Assembly: GCA_035041965.1 (NCBI GenBank)
Contig: JAPYMA010003036.1
Coordinates: forward strand, 186,001-250,000
Origin: Anisakis pegreffii
Taxonomy: Eukaryota > Nematoda > Chromadorea > Rhabditida > Anisakidae
Direction: 5' to 3'
Length of the DNA: 64,000 bases
Under the pieces are notes generated by a model. That model was not told the DNA's origin and made no database searches. It saw nothing but the letters and a program-made list of their open reading frames with translations. Within the stretch, counting starts at the first letter, position 1. The number at the start of each line of letters is the position of its first letter. The translations under genes were made by a program, and so were the position numbers. Below are positions 25,601 through 39,600 of the stretch, in pieces.

Positions 25601-28600
25601 TTGTGTGCCTTTTGTATGGCTGCGATCCGCTCAGAACGGTACAAATAATTTTTGATGATAAGAGCAAATGCAGCAGAAGCGGCAGTGAAAATTGGCTCCC
25701 GAATTAAAATACTTTCGCAGATCTCAAACGAAAATCACTCTGTCTATAAGAAAGCTATCAGAAGAGGTCTTCACTATGAGGAGAAGAACAACATTCGTGG
25801 CATTAATTTGACTCTGCGTTGGTATTGCAGTATATTGTGATAATATCACGATTACTGGGCAGTTGACGATATGATAAACTAACTCCCTAGGGTAACTGAG
25901 AAATTATAAACCAAGAGTGATTTCCAGCCGAAAGTTAGAATAGTTACAGTGTACCATGTAAAAGAGCAATAGTACAAACAACCAGGGAATTGTACTGCTG
26001 AATTGTTGAATTGTGAGTTGCTTTTGCATGTGCGAACGTCACTTGAAATATTGAATGATTGAAGTTTCAATTGACTAATTGCTCAAAAACATCGATTAGC
26101 AACAGTAATTTTGAGCAAGATGACAGGATGACACTTGTGGGTTACATACACACACATAACTACATCAAAGGAACATTCAAAAATTGAAGCAATCGGCCGC
26201 TTTCTGTGGTTTTATACGTCACCGAGAATTGAGATGCTGTAGCGATAATGAGACGTAATTATTTGGTGGGCAAAGAACCGGTAGTTCAACTTTTTCGAAC
26301 ATATAATTCAGCCGTTAGTTCATTGATTTTGGTGAGTCATGTTCGTGGTGATGCTGCTGGCAATCATAGTGAGAATAAAAGAGTTGGCCGAATACAGATG
26401 GTATACGGAACGACGATGACCCGCTTTATCCGCTCATTCGTTTCACGTATTTTGTTTTTCTTTTTTTGAAATGAAGAAGATCATCAATCGTGACGTTTTT
26501 GATCAAAAAATCAACTTGAATCCGCTGCAATTTCGATATATTTTCTTGAATTGGACCATAAATGTTGCCTTGTGAGTTTCTTAACTGGGCAGTTACACTC
26601 ATACTCTTGTGTAGGGACTGTTCACTCAAGAAACACGCCTTAATGATTGCTTGCTTCATCTAATCAAATGAGCGAAACTTGAGATGAAAGGTGAAACTTC
26701 CATGTTGATCTCAATATTCCCCGCCTATTAAGTTGATTCATCGTCTACTCTCAACAACACTGTAGAAGTGCATGGTTTCCACAAAATCATCGATTGATGG
26801 ATCGTACGAATTTGGTTTTTTTACCCTAAAATTGCGTGCTTACAATAGCAACAGCAATCGCAATGATACGAAAATTGCTAAGGATACCTGAGAAATCTCA
26901 ACATTATTCACCATTTCATGCATTATTTAACACTCTTGATTCGCAATTAAATGATCGCGTAACTGAGTGGTCGTTATGACCTGGAATGCCGTGCTTTGTG
27001 TTTATCACGCATAAATTATCATTCGTTATGACACATAAATAAGTTGTTGAAAATTTCCAACTTCACATCGGAACAATTTTTTCATAGAAATGAACATCGA
27101 CATATTGGCCATGGCAAGAGCCGCACTCGAAAGAGTCCGTCATCAATGCGGTGCGGTGCATATTCAGCACGAATACGGAATGCAAAAAACACTAAGAGTG
27201 ACAAATGAAGCGATTGCCGGGTAAAATGCTAAAATATCGCCTAGATAAATGAAGCTTATCACTCAATAATGCTCCTGTGTATCGTGAACAAATGTTGTGT
27301 TCGATAGGAATGTTATAGTCACGGAAAAATGACAGAGCCGGGGAATCCAACCACATAGAATTGAAGGAATCATGAATCGGAGCATCGCATATCCACCATT
27401 AAATTTTTGCTTTCGAGCGAATAAATTGCCGAACGCCAGTGCTGATGACAAGATAGATGTCTGTCTTTTCACTTGAAATGGATTGTTCCGGGTGACGTTG
27501 CTCCTTTTCGAAAGACCAACAAAAGATCGGTTATCTGCAAGTGACATGTAATCGAATGTTGTGAAGGGAAGTGTTTTTATATTTGATGGATGCAATGAGA
27601 ATAATACCATTCGTAACAATTGGGCATTCACAGAAATGATGAGGTACGTGCAGGTGTTGAGACTCGTCAGGTATGCGCATATTTGTGCACACGAAACGGA
27701 CCTCACAGTAACTTTTTATACAGGTGCTTTTGTCAGAGTGATGACTAAACAATATTGAGCAAGACAGAGATCACAGTTCAGTTATGCGTCTTTCAGTTGT
27801 TTCAGTTGGTTTTCTGAAAGCATATTCGATGTCGTTACGCGAGCAAAGCACCACCTCATTGAAATGCAATAGTTACGAGAACAGTCGATGCCGATTCACA
27901 TAGCAAGCCAATGAATTTCTTTGAAATAGTTCAGTTGGATTTACCTCGGACTCTTAATTGCTGCTTCAGGAGCAATAGTCCTCCTGGAACGGTGTCGCAC
28001 TCCTGGATGCAGTAATCTTTGGTACCAGTAAAGTCCACCCATCCTTATCTGAAACGCTGATCACTTCGATATCGCAACGATATGGAATAATAGGGACTTG
28101 CAATAGACGCAACTTATTCTTCACTCGTAATTCATTATTTCTATATTAATGGTTCTCAATTTTTTCTTCGCTGCATCTCCTCGAAAATCTTAAAATGTCT
28201 TCGCATCCCTCACAACATTCGCTCTGTATCTCTCATCCAATACAGTGTAGTTAAGTGCATATCATTAGAGCATGTTGTAGCTTTTTCAAAAGTATATACG
28301 TTGACGTGCACTCTCGCCTAATTCAAACACGTGTATGCGTTGAACTCCGTCTTCGCCTACTTAAACCTAAGACAAATGAAACCTTATCGCGCAAACCCTG
28401 GAATACCATCTCGGACCCCTCGAGGATGCAAGCACCCTCGTTTGAGAAACCCTCTTCAAGGCGATGAGATATGGTATAGGTAGAAAGCAGAACACTGAAC
28501 CGTAATTGAATGTAAATGTTTGAGGGCAATGCTAAGAGCATGAATTTTCAATGAATCATAAATTGAATGGCGTTCACAGTTGGAGGAGTTGCCTCTTCCA

Positions 28601-28675
28601 GACTCATCGCTCTGTTCTCACCAACTCGGAGCCAGATTGCAGTGCTCAATAGAAAAATTCTTTCACTGAACTCAC
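25601..28675. other. Spacer between receptor copies A and B
   Basis: Upstream flank of receptor A and downstream flank of receptor B. It should hold the missing last exon of B. One candidate plus-strand exon is listed (27090-27220). A 147-codon minus-strand frame at 27263-27706 could not be tied to any family and has no clear splice support. Confidence 0.45.
27090..27220 (+). CDS. Candidate first exon, unidentified
   Basis: ATG at 27090-27092 opens a frame reading MNIDILAMARAALERVRH that runs 43 codons plus two bases to a donor GG|GTAAAA at 27221. The segment is noticeably richer in GC than its flanks and the codon choice looks coding. No downstream exon was found before receptor B, so this may be chance or a relic. 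Confidence 0.28.
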
Positions 28676-31238
28676 CTGACGTTCCATGATAAAGCTCACA
28701 ATTGGATCGACTAATATTCTGAGTAGGAGGAAAAGCCTGGAAATTTACACCACAATATTCAGTTAGGTTTGCACGATAGATTGATCTGATCAGCGAGATC
28801 TAATCAGGATTAGCAAGCTGGCTGGTTTGGGTTGGTAGAGATTGCCGCACACACGACTCATAAATCTATGTTTGGTCGCATAGGTTCTTGAGAATTTCAT
28901 TCGTAATTGATTATTTCTAGGCAACATGCTAGACAACTCCGAATTGAATTTTTTTTTAGTTGAATTTTGTACGATAAGGAGGTTGGCTGAACGGCTTCCG
29001 TGTTGTTCGGCAAAATGAAAAGAAAGCGGAAATATTCAGTTGCATGAGTTATTGGTTCCCAAAATTGTTACCACCGCCAGCATTCCCTTGCCGATCTTCA
29101 AATTACCCCACCAACCACACACCGTCATGACCATTGCCCTTTACGCAATCACTTCGGCGAATGAATTGTTCGTTTTGCGCTTTTTCAGCTCGGAATCAAT
29201 TTTGTTCGAATTGTGAAAAGTGCGATGCAGAGAGTCATCAAAGAGAGTGTCAAGAAAATGCAAAAATGTGCAGCGATGTGCCTTGTTTAAGAAGCAGCAC
29301 AAACCTTATAATTCCAAGAAATCGCAGCAAATCAGCGAGATTATTGAACACATAGCAGCGGTCTCCGACGAACAATAAAGCGAAACTCCAAATAATGTAC
29401 GGGAATGTGAAGAAAGCGAACGTCGCTATATTTGGTGACAGCTTCGCTAATGTATATTGCACACTCGATCGACTATCATTTCGATTTGGCAATTTGAAGG
29501 AGCTGATAAATTTTTGTGACTTTTTGACTAGTGCAACTGAAAAGAACAAAGTATTGTAACGGCCTAACATGACATATATGATGTCAAAAGTTGTTTGAAG
29601 AAATCTGATAAGTGAGAGGTTTCGAAAATTTCACTGTTCCAAAGTTCATTGATGGATCACATCACTGAGAAGTTTGATTGCAACAGAACAAAGTTCCGGT
29701 GCATGACGGGAAAATCAACTTTATAGTACAAAAAATGCATTTGTCATAGTGGATTTTTTTCTGTTCAAATTGACGACATGTATTATTAAAAAAGCGAAAT
29801 ACATTGGAATGAATGGTCGTTCATCACGTTAATTGACTAAATGTGAGAGTTTTGTAAAGCGAACCGGTGAATATGAATATGATTATTGTGAAGAAGAATG
29901 TGAGAATAGCAATAACGAATTTGATGTTTTGCATGAGTTGAAAGCAAGTTTCGTACTTGCAGCTTGACCATTCGTTCAGCCAACGCACTTCAATCATCGC
30001 GATCACAATCACTGCACATGCAACCGCAAGAATGAAGATTATCCAGCTTCAAAACATTTCATCACACATATTTAGTCATAATCTATTCACGGCTATTCCT
30101 TTTCTTAAATAATGCATACGTTCAGTCGAATCACGCAAATGAGTTACTAATTCTAAGCAAAACTTGAATTCCATTTGGTGAGAGGCTGCTGAATCTTCAA
30201 CGTGCACATTTGATTTCGTGGTATTCGCATATTTCGTACACATAAGATTGATGTATTAAAAGGCTGCTCAACATTGAGTGAGTTCGTTAGGAATTGAACA
30301 ATTTCTACGGGTATCTACGAGCTTAAATAAAATTTGAAACCAGTTCCGTTTCAAAAACAGAATTGAGCACATCAAAACGATGAAGAAAGCTATCCGATCG
30401 GGTAGTAGGAGAATACTCCAGTGCAAAATGTAACGAACCTGAACGCGATGATATGAAGGCAACGTTTCATCGTGCAAAACAAACGATAGTTAAATGGTTT
30501 CCAAACAGAATACAATTTGGTGACACTCAACGAAACATACGTCACGATCACTGACCAATAGCTGCCCGAAAAAAATGTTTCCGAGACGCCAAAGAAAAAA
30601 GAACTGCAAATTTATCCATCATCATTGTCGTTTCACCGAAAAATTTCTTTGTAATCCTAATAATATTGAATTTTTTTTCAAACACAGTTTGCGTTAGATC
30701 AAAGATTTTCATTTTGGCGATGCATTATTTGATTCATCGTCAGTTGTAAATTTCAGATTGACCGATTTGAAGTGACACTTCTGCTAAATTTTCACGTATT
30801 CTTGTGAAATTGTCGTGAATAAGTGATCGAAGAAGTTATTTGAATCAGTTGAACAAATTTGCAAAATTTTCCGCTAGAATCGTCTTGAAAACTGACTGAA
30901 TGGGATTCTTGAAAGAGATCCCATTCGCACGAATTTTTTTTTGTCTTATGGAAAAAATCTCAGAGTGAGTTAAGTGGAGACTCTCACTTAATATGCATTG
31001 TGTTGATCACATAGAGACTGGTGACCAGAGCCGAAACGCAACAAAGAATATCGCCCACTGTACGATTCAGTATCAGCGCATCGTACTTGGCATTTCCGTG
31101 CTTTCCCTTTATCGCACCACATAAACAAATTGCATAGCATACTGCGAGCACCAACGAGATCAGTGCCAACGGCAACGGTATCAACCCGAAAAACTTGACA
31201 ATTGCTTGCTTGTTGTCTTCATCCTCAAAAAAGTCTTC
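28676..31238 (-). CDS. Seven-transmembrane receptor, copy B (first exon not found)
   Basis: Paralogue of copies A, C and D. Exons: 30988-31238 (TM1-TM2, NRTVGDILCC), 30439-30603 (TM3, VWKPFNYR), 29865-30046 (TM4-TM5, WSSCKYETC), 29305-29536 (loop 3, TM6) and 28676-28736 (TM7, LVDPIVSFIME). Lengths 251, 165, 182 and 61 match the other copies exactly or nearly so, and the frame is kept for 297 residues. Two acceptors are poor (TTGAAAG before exon 2 and TTTTGAAG before exon 4), though they give the family exon lengths. A 5' exon like those of A and D was not found in 31239-32000. A frame ending in VEIFKEIIP at about 31350-31420 is only a weak candidate and has no Met. The last exon is also unresolved. 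No internal stop or frameshift is seen, so it may be functional, or a pseudogene in early decay. Confidence 0.75.
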
Positions 31239-33784
31239 CTTTCAATATCTTCAGTCTCTTTCAAATGATTTCAAATGACCAAATGATCACTCTTTTGGTT
31301 CTGATCGCACCTCGATTGTCTCAGAACACACATATGTGAAATGCTTCACTGGAATGATTTCTTTGAAGATTTCTACGAAGCTTCCAGCGAAGCCGACTGC
31401 ACATTTAACGACGTCTGTTCGTGGAAAATAATCCCAAGATTGTGATCGATGACTGTAAATGATCTACTCATGATATAGATGAGCAGAGTTGGTTATCACC
31501 TTGAAAAATTCAAATCGCGGAGTATCATCCGTGTCGTTTGAATAGCAATATGTACGATAGTGATGTTGTGGCATTTGCTGGAACAATCTTGTGCGACTTT
31601 TACTAATGCAGTGCCACAAAGAGATTATTAAGGACGACACTCGCGGAAAACTTGATCAAGGAATTGCTGCTGCACTCGAATCAGCATACAGTCACTGTGA
31701 CGCGCTTCAGCGAATCTGAAATGAGACTGATTTGTGAAAATAGGCGCACTTTCACAATACGAATTCAACAGCCTCAAATGGCGCCGCACATAAAATTATC
31801 ACCAATCGAAGCTTCGCTCCACTGCACATTACAGTTTACTGCTTTCCTCTTCTGTGTTCTGACTGTACGCTCAGCAACATGAATCAACGTGATTGATTGT
31901 AAGCATCCGATAAATGAGTTCAACAAATCAATCAATCGATACACCACTGAACACACTTGGATCAATGTCAAAGGAAGGGAAAACTCAAAATTTTAAAAGC
32001 AGTAAATGAATGCTGCCCTCGCTATCAAACATCATTTAATAATGTAACAAAAAGTGACATAACAACTCAGAGCTGTGCATACATACCTGTTGACGACACT
32101 GTGACGAATTTACCGACAACTATACTGATATTGAAATTTAATGACGATAATAACATCGTTCAACAATCACAAAATTTTGAAAACAAATTTATAATTACCA
32201 CAACGAAAATGTGGTAAAGTATTTAAAAGTGCATACTGAGGAGATAGAAATGAAATTTTCGGTGTTTCAAAACAACACTGAAGTGCCAAATGAATCAATG
32301 GGAAACGGAAAATTCAAAATGAGTGAAATACCTCGGACAAATGAATGTATTGAAAAGTGCCACGAGAAATTTAACCCTTGCTCAGTCAGTCCAGAATCGA
32401 GGATCGATGCATTTCAGAACCGTATTCCATTTGAGGAGAATAGACTAGAGGCTGTCAACAGTGTTGGAATGCGCTCGACCTCTCATTAGCGTAAGTAATT
32501 TTAACAACAATCAAACAATTAAGGCAGAAAGCCGTCATGAAGTGTGGCATAAACCCGTAATGAATTTTACGTCGTAGTGAAGACCACAAATCGATGATGA
32601 AACAGGTAAACATTCGTTGTATTACAGGTATTTAAGTGTATATGAAAGTAAGTTTATGACGCGTTTGTCAACGAAAGAAATTTGGAGGCAGTCAACAATT
32701 GTCGTCACACATTATCATGACAGCACGTCTCTTGTGCATGATGGTTTGCTGTTGTGAATGACGGCAATCTTCGCATCTAGTGCATTTCTGTCGACTCAGA
32801 TCTGGTTTTTACACCAACTTTTCAAAAAATCAATGTTTTTGGGCATTGACAAATGAGACGGAATTTTTGGTATGCACTTTAGCCGCACTGACGATGCATC
32901 TGTGAATAGTAGATGCCAAATTAAGCAAACCGGTTGAACCATTTGAGTTTTCTAAGCTCACAGTCCAAAAGTCCTAAATTTTGTGAGATGATTTTCAGTG
33001 GAAGGTGATCATATGCACTTGTGCAAACCTGCAATAAGCAATCAGAGAGGTTGAATTATAACATCGGCAGTATAATTCAATAACTTTTATACATGGTCAT
33101 AATGGTGAAATTATAAACAGGTACTGAATCGAAGCACTCAATGAAATTTAAGCATTGTGCATGTATTATCGATTGCTCAATTCGAAAGTCTTAATCATTT
33201 CGATTTTTTTGAACCTATGGACAACTTAATCGCACAATAGCATGAAAGCATTCAAAAAACCTTGTGCCCATGCGTCAACGCCGGTATTTTCAATGGGCTA
33301 GGAGCATTCCAAACTTAAACAGCGAGACTGCTAAAAACAGTTGTCGTGCTTAAAAATTACGACTTTTTCGAGCATTTCTGCCATCTCCTTTGAGCGACTT
33401 CAATAGCCTCTGCCGAATTTCACGTTGTTGAATCCCATGGAAACCCATGGAAAGGCGAAAAACCCCATGGACTCCACGTTTCCGCTCGTCCGGCTGCGGA
33501 TACAGTGCTGAAGTCCATTTTTGTGCAATTATTTTTGCTGGATTTTGATGCTTGATTGATCAATCATTTGCTGACTGATCGAATACTTCTCTTTTGTCTT
33601 GTGTTGGGTAGAATTGAATTTGCAATAGCAACACTGGCTTTTGATTCTCAAGAATATTGGAGAATTTTCACTGAAAACACATCAAGGTGATTAACCTCGC
33701 GTTCATGCAATGTCAACAAACAGTGATCGTTGCATCTATTATCGAAAAAAAAGTTTAACGACAATTTATCAACTGTTCACACTA

Positions 33785-33836
33785 GTACGAAGATTATTTG
33801 TTCAAGAAAAGTACGAAGATTATTTGTTGAAGAATT
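33785..33836. repeat. 26-bp direct tandem repeat, two copies
   Basis: Copies at 33785-33810 and 33811-33836, both starting GTACGAAGATTATTTGTT, differ at about two or three bases. No gene is associated. Confidence 0.85.
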
Positions 33837-36272
33837 AAAGATCAATGCTGTAGTTTAGTGTTGCACATCTGAAGCATCACGCATTGAGAGGAACGATTTC
33901 GATGTTTACGTTGAAAATGAAATCGAAACTGATTTATGACTGATTTCTGACTGATTTCTCAGAAATTGCTCAAAATGGGCAAAGTTATCGTGCAAGTGGT
34001 CTAAAGTATATCAGTATTGTTATCATTAATGCTACTTAGGCAATCGACCATGAGACAAAAGGGGATGAACTCACTTACAATCTCAGCAGTACTTTTAACA
34101 ACTGCAGTGCTCATTTCGTAACATCTATTTGCAGAATGTCACGGTCGGGGTCGAATCCTCAAGAAAATCAAAGCAATAACAGGATGTGGATGGGAGAATG
34201 AAGTTTATGACATGGGATTATGTGAACAACGGTTATTTTTACTTATAGATTGCTCATAATCAAACTCACCCATTGGCAAATAATTTCTGCGCCACTATCA
34301 GCTTTGCATGCTGAGCACCATTCAGGTGAACGCACCTTTATAAGCGATATTATTACGAACGATCTACTCAGACCTACTCCGAATATAAACCAGCTTGAAA
34401 ATGCGAACAAAAATTATGCTTACGATTAGGCTATGTATGTATCCGAATTCCTAGAAATTAATTCTCGATAACCCCATCCAAAAGCATCCACTTCCGCATT
34501 GAAGTTGGACCGAACAGGACACAAAAGATTGCTGCCATTTTCGTTAACATTAAACTACGAAGTTGATTGAAATCCGCTATTTTCTGACATCCAACACTCA
34601 GCTTGCAACATATTTTCTTAGAATCTAAAAATTCTGATTATGACAAGTTAAACCCAGACATGAACATTTCTCCTGTGACTGGCTTAATTTATCTTCCAAT
34701 TTTGTGAGATACACATCTGAACGTGTACGAAATATCTGAATATCTACGAGATCGATGAAATCATGAAAATTGCTCTACTAGATACGCCCTGGTGTACCTT
34801 TAGATATAGTTTCGTGCATAACAGAAACCTGGATCCTGTGGACCACAGGTTCTCACGTTCGGGCACTCCATTACCCCTTTTGCTGAGCTGGCAGGCCGCC
34901 GCTACCCCCCTCCCCCTGACATTTCACTCTGTTTAAGATCCACTCTCCTAGACCACTGTTTTGCTCATTGTTGCAATCGATTATGATTGCATGAAAAGTT
35001 ATTGTCTGTGTCACGCTCACTTCAAAGTGATTTCGATAGATTCTCATTCTTTTCAAACGTGTTGTATTCACTCTCATAGCTGTCACATGCAACTTTCGTT
35101 CTGTTGATGAGTTTTTCTCAATCACTTCGTTTCATTTCATCCCACAGTTCGAATCGATTTCTTATTCTGTACCATATACTATTTATTGAAATCGTTGACG
35201 AGTGTTGACAGACGAAGTCAACAATACAGCAATCGAATATTATTGCTCAGTAACGTTCGAATGTCAAACGATCAATTATAGAGTGTGTTCGATGGAATGA
35301 GAATTTGAATTCAATTGTTGAGTGAAATGAATGAGAAATTAGCAAAACAGAACACTTCTAGTGATAACAGCTATAAGAGCGATTGAAATAGTTCGGAAAA
35401 GAATAAAAACCCTGTTAAAACACGATTTACAGACGTATGCATGCGATTTTCACTAAACCTACGATATATGATGATTAATTCATACTGAAAAGCCAGCTCG
35501 CGTAAATTGACTTCAAGCTTTATTATTGGTCAGTCATCATCAGCATTTTTAGCAGCGCTTTATAAAGCCATACACATCATACACGAATCAGCCAATGTAA
35601 TACCAGTATCAATGATAAAATTAGCTGTATCACTAGCATTTTAAGGATATGTTCAATTCAATTGAGATCCACGTGGTATTGTGCACCCATTTTTTGTGGC
35701 ATGCTCAAAACGTTTATATTCCATTTTTTGAGATACTTGAATTTTAGATTTTCGAATGATTGATTAACATTGCTTTTAAGCTGGAGAGAATACCACATCT
35801 GGATAAGATTTGGTGATGAACAAACAATATCGATCCATCGTCAATAATGTGATGATAGGTTATTGCAGTTTGCCAGTCTATTTTACATTCATGTGGAAAT
35901 AAAACATCCATATTAGGTAATTTACAACATGAACGAAGAGCAAACAAAACGGTTTCTGTACAAAACAATGATGATATGAAGACAGCAGAAATCATGTGAA
36001 CCAAATGGTGATAGTAGAAAAATAATAACACGAATAACAATAGCAGAAACCACAGATGTTTCAGTGATTTCAGTGATGACTTTCGCTGATTATACTGATA
36101 AGAGCGATATAGTTCAGTTCTTTGGGCGTTGGAGGTTAGAATGAACGAACATTTCAGAAGAGAGTCGTGAATCTAACAAGCAACAGACTGCTGTCAGATC
36201 GAATTGAAGTTCACTAGCAGTTCGTTGCTTCGATTGAATATGCTTTCCGAGTGCTGCAAACATCTCTCACAG

Positions 36273-36419
36273 TTTGTATTGGATAAGAACCACATCGATT
36301 TGTTATTCGTCGAATGCCGCTACATGGAGTACGAGAACGACCGTTTTGACGAGTTGAAGATGAACCAGATGTCTCAGTTGTTGACATTCCTTTCCGCAAC
36401 TGAAAATCAAATCATCTAG
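36273..36419 (+). CDS. Candidate terminal exon, unidentified
   Basis: Acceptor CTCTCACAG (ending 36272) is followed by FVLDKNHIDLLFVECRYMEY and runs on to ...TENQII and a TAG stop (36417-36419). Codon choice (AAC, ATC, GAG, AAG, CAG rich) is clearly coding-like compared with the flanks. The frame is also open upstream to an ATG at 36240, so it might start there. I do not recognise the protein. It lies opposite and just outside the 3' end of receptor C. Upstream plus-strand exons were not identified. Confidence 0.35.
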   Translation, partial: FVLDKNHIDLLFVECRYMEYENDRFDELKMNQMSQLLTFLSATENQII

Positions 36420-36612
36420 AGCTGCAATGGATTATGCACCTATATCTTGGCGTTTCCACCGACTAAATCGTAATCTATGGTTGACTCTTGACTTGATCAC
36501 TTGTTGGGTCAGGTGTTCTAAAGGTTTAATGGAATTCAAGAGAAAAATCACATTTAGTTAAAGTTGATTTGAAAAGCATTACTTTGTTAGGTGAAGGAGA
36601 AGATGAACGAAC

Positions 36613-39600
36613 CTGCTTATCAGTGCACAATCCGAGAACTGCATCAACGAGAATTCTAACAAGTAATGAGGTCCTGAAAGTTGAGATCGAGATCTGAGTT
36701 CAAAATGACTTCAAAATAAATGACTCAATAGTATTCAGCTGTGTGATCAGTACGGATAACCCCAAAGCAATGGAATAATCATGAACCATGTGAATAGTAA
36801 TAGCAACGATAACAATCTATAAAAAAAAGCCAAGAATATCCGAGTGAAATGCTCACCACATACATCCAATCAGTCCGACCATTTCAGGGTGAAACACAAT
36901 TATGGAGCAATGACTTCGCGGCATCAACACGATCGTCATAACGATATAGAAGAAGTTGAACAGTGCGAATGTCAACACGTTCAGTGTCAATTTCCAAAAT
37001 GGGAATCGACTTGCAAAACGGCAACTCGATCTTTTCTCGACCTTTCTCTGTAGAGAACTGCTTGAATGACGTATTGTCCTTAACAGAGCCGCTGAAACAC
37101 TTTTTCATTTTTTGCGATTAACTCAAGTTGACAACGATCTGATGACTGAACTGAACATCGAGCACACTTCACCAACATATCATAGTGAATATTATCGAAT
37201 GCTCTAAAAACACTTATGATATCAGAGTAGCAATGATGAGAGCTGAGAATACAGAAGCTTGACAGTACTAACTAGAACTAATATAGATCAATTGTATAGC
37301 AAATGAAATCAGTAGAGCAATTGAGTCGAAGGTGTGCATTTGAATATTTCAAGAGCATGGACTTTCTTGACGATAGGATATCCATATGACGGATGAAATC
37401 TCAAAAATGTGCTAGATATGTTGACAGCAGAATGTTTACAGTTTAGTGTTATAATCAGAAGGTATGATGTCTTGAAGTCGCGACATCAGCTCCAATGTAC
37501 TGGTCTCACCAACCGTAAACCCAGCTAAATAAGCTGATCGTGAGCAATTGGCGAATGGCTTCATCCTGTTAAGAATAATGTTCTAAGTCAAAAATAGCAG
37601 CACCGTTGTGATTTAGCTTCTTAAGTGCGGTGGTATGTGATTTTTTTACGTAGACTGCTTTTAAGTCTCGAAATTTGAAGCATTTGAATACTATTTTAAA
37701 AATTTAGAGAGATATGAAATGCATGCGCGATACTATCGCAACTACTGTACAACAACTGTGAGACCCATCTATTTTCATAGCACACTCAACAGCGCATTCC
37801 TATTGACACGAGTAGCTTCTTGATTGCGATGATCCTTCATGAACACTGCATTCAGTGTCATATCGTGTTTTATCATGTGGTCGTGAGCTGCGTCAGTGAA
37901 CAAGCAGTTTGCACTTCATGAATCCATCACTTTAATTATATCTTTGCATCAAAACGAGCTGATCTTTGATGTTGCGTTGTCTTATCTGATTTAGAGGACA
38001 ACACAGTTCAATTTACTAGAAAGCATTCACGAGGATGTTCATCGTCGTTGTGTGTATGAATGTTTAACACCTTTTCATTACAATTCGAACGCGTGAATAA
38101 GTAATTGAGTAAAACCGCCGTATTGAGTGATGAGGTTAATCGAATTGCATCAGAAAAGTCATAATACGGTCTAATTGTTTCTGTTTTTAGACAATATCAT
38201 GTTTGTATAAACGGCGCTTGACGGGTGTCTTATTAAGTCTCATGGGTATGAGTCAGCTGAACGAGGAACTATTAGCATGGGGTTGGTGTAATGCATTGGT
38301 TTTTGATCGACTAATGCATCCATCCGATCCTGAATGAAAAAATAACTAATCGGTTTGCGCATCTCCAACGCATATATCTAATGATAACCACCCTCAGAGG
38401 CTCACAAGGAGCGACAAAATTGCCATTGCATCAACGAATCAACGATCATGAAACTTTCGTAATGGACTGATAGCTAGTTCCTTTTTTTGGGGATCATTAA
38501 ACTGATGAGTGCACACGATAAAAATCGCAGCGATGAAAATCGCTTGAAATGGCCGCAAAAATAGCAGATAGCCGATTGCATTTGATCCCAAAGCCAGCTA
38601 TTGAAGCAGCAATCTCGCATGCATTAATTCGAAATTAAACTTATGAGTGGTCGTATTGTTGGATAGTGTATTGTGACCACTAATGATAGTTGACAGCTTC
38701 AAAGCTTCAAAGACGTAAGAGCTATTCAATAATTGCGCTGCTTAGTGTCGAAATAAATCCGTGAATAGATCACTGGAACAAGTGAGGAATACAGATGAGC
38801 AAATGAATGAACACCATCAACCATATAGATTTAAATGAATGGATGAATCAATTAATGAATAATTAATAAGTGATGCTATAATCAGCACAGAAAATACCGA
38901 CCTGTGGACGCAAAAACAATCAGCGTGAATACATAAATAATGAAAAGAGCGATGTTTTTGACCCTTGCCACAGTGTGCATGCATGTTTCACGTTTACATC
39001 CAGACCAGCGTTGTAACGACGGCACTCGAACGAGCGCAAACGCTGTCAGTGTACTGAGCACAATCAACACATAAATAATCCAGCTGAAAGCAAGCAGTTC
39101 ATCTCAAAATCTGCAAATATGCATGCAAAAATATGCATCAAGAACAGTTCATCTCAAAATCTGCAAAAATATGCATCAAGAACAGTTCATCTCAAAATCT
39201 GCAAAAATATGCATCAAGAACAGTTCATCTCAAAATCTGCAAAAATATGCACTCATCAAGAACTTTTGAGTGACTGTGCATTCGTAAACATTTTCAATGA
39301 TTTGCTGGTTATATTCGTGGCCGAAATTCAAGGAATGCCCTCAGAAGCTGTCAGTTGGTGTGGAACCGCAAAGATGAAACTTATCACATTCTAGTGTAAT
39401 AAACAAGCATTCCAAGGTTGTAGTCCGTAACCAGTGTTTTTTTTTTCACCACAGCATTTGTTGCTTCCGGTGAGTTGGAATAAAAGATTCGAGAAGCTAT
39501 TCTAACGCTCTCGAAGGAAAGATTCGAATTTCCAGCAGCAAGCCCTCCCAAGAATAAACGACAGTTAGACGCCCGCAAAATCAATCTACTTAAAAGTGAG

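Larger units (their letters stand above)
31239..36612. other. Spacer between receptor copies B and C
   Basis: About 5.4 kb without a recognised gene apart from one candidate exon at 36273-36419. It includes a 26-bp direct repeat at 33785-33836 and a C-rich patch at about 34890-34918. Several mid-size plus-strand frames at 31.6-32.5 kb have no recognisable similarity. The last exon of receptor C should lie just below 36613. Confidence 0.45.

Noticed and set aside
27263..27706. 147-codon minus-strand frame as a further receptor exon
   Set aside because: It has hydrophobic patches but none of the family motifs, exon lengths or phases. No splice sites were found to join it to copy A or B.
34142..34160. 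tRNA B-box-like sequence (GGGTCGAATCC)
   Set aside because: No A box, acceptor stem or cloverleaf could be built from the preceding 80 bases.
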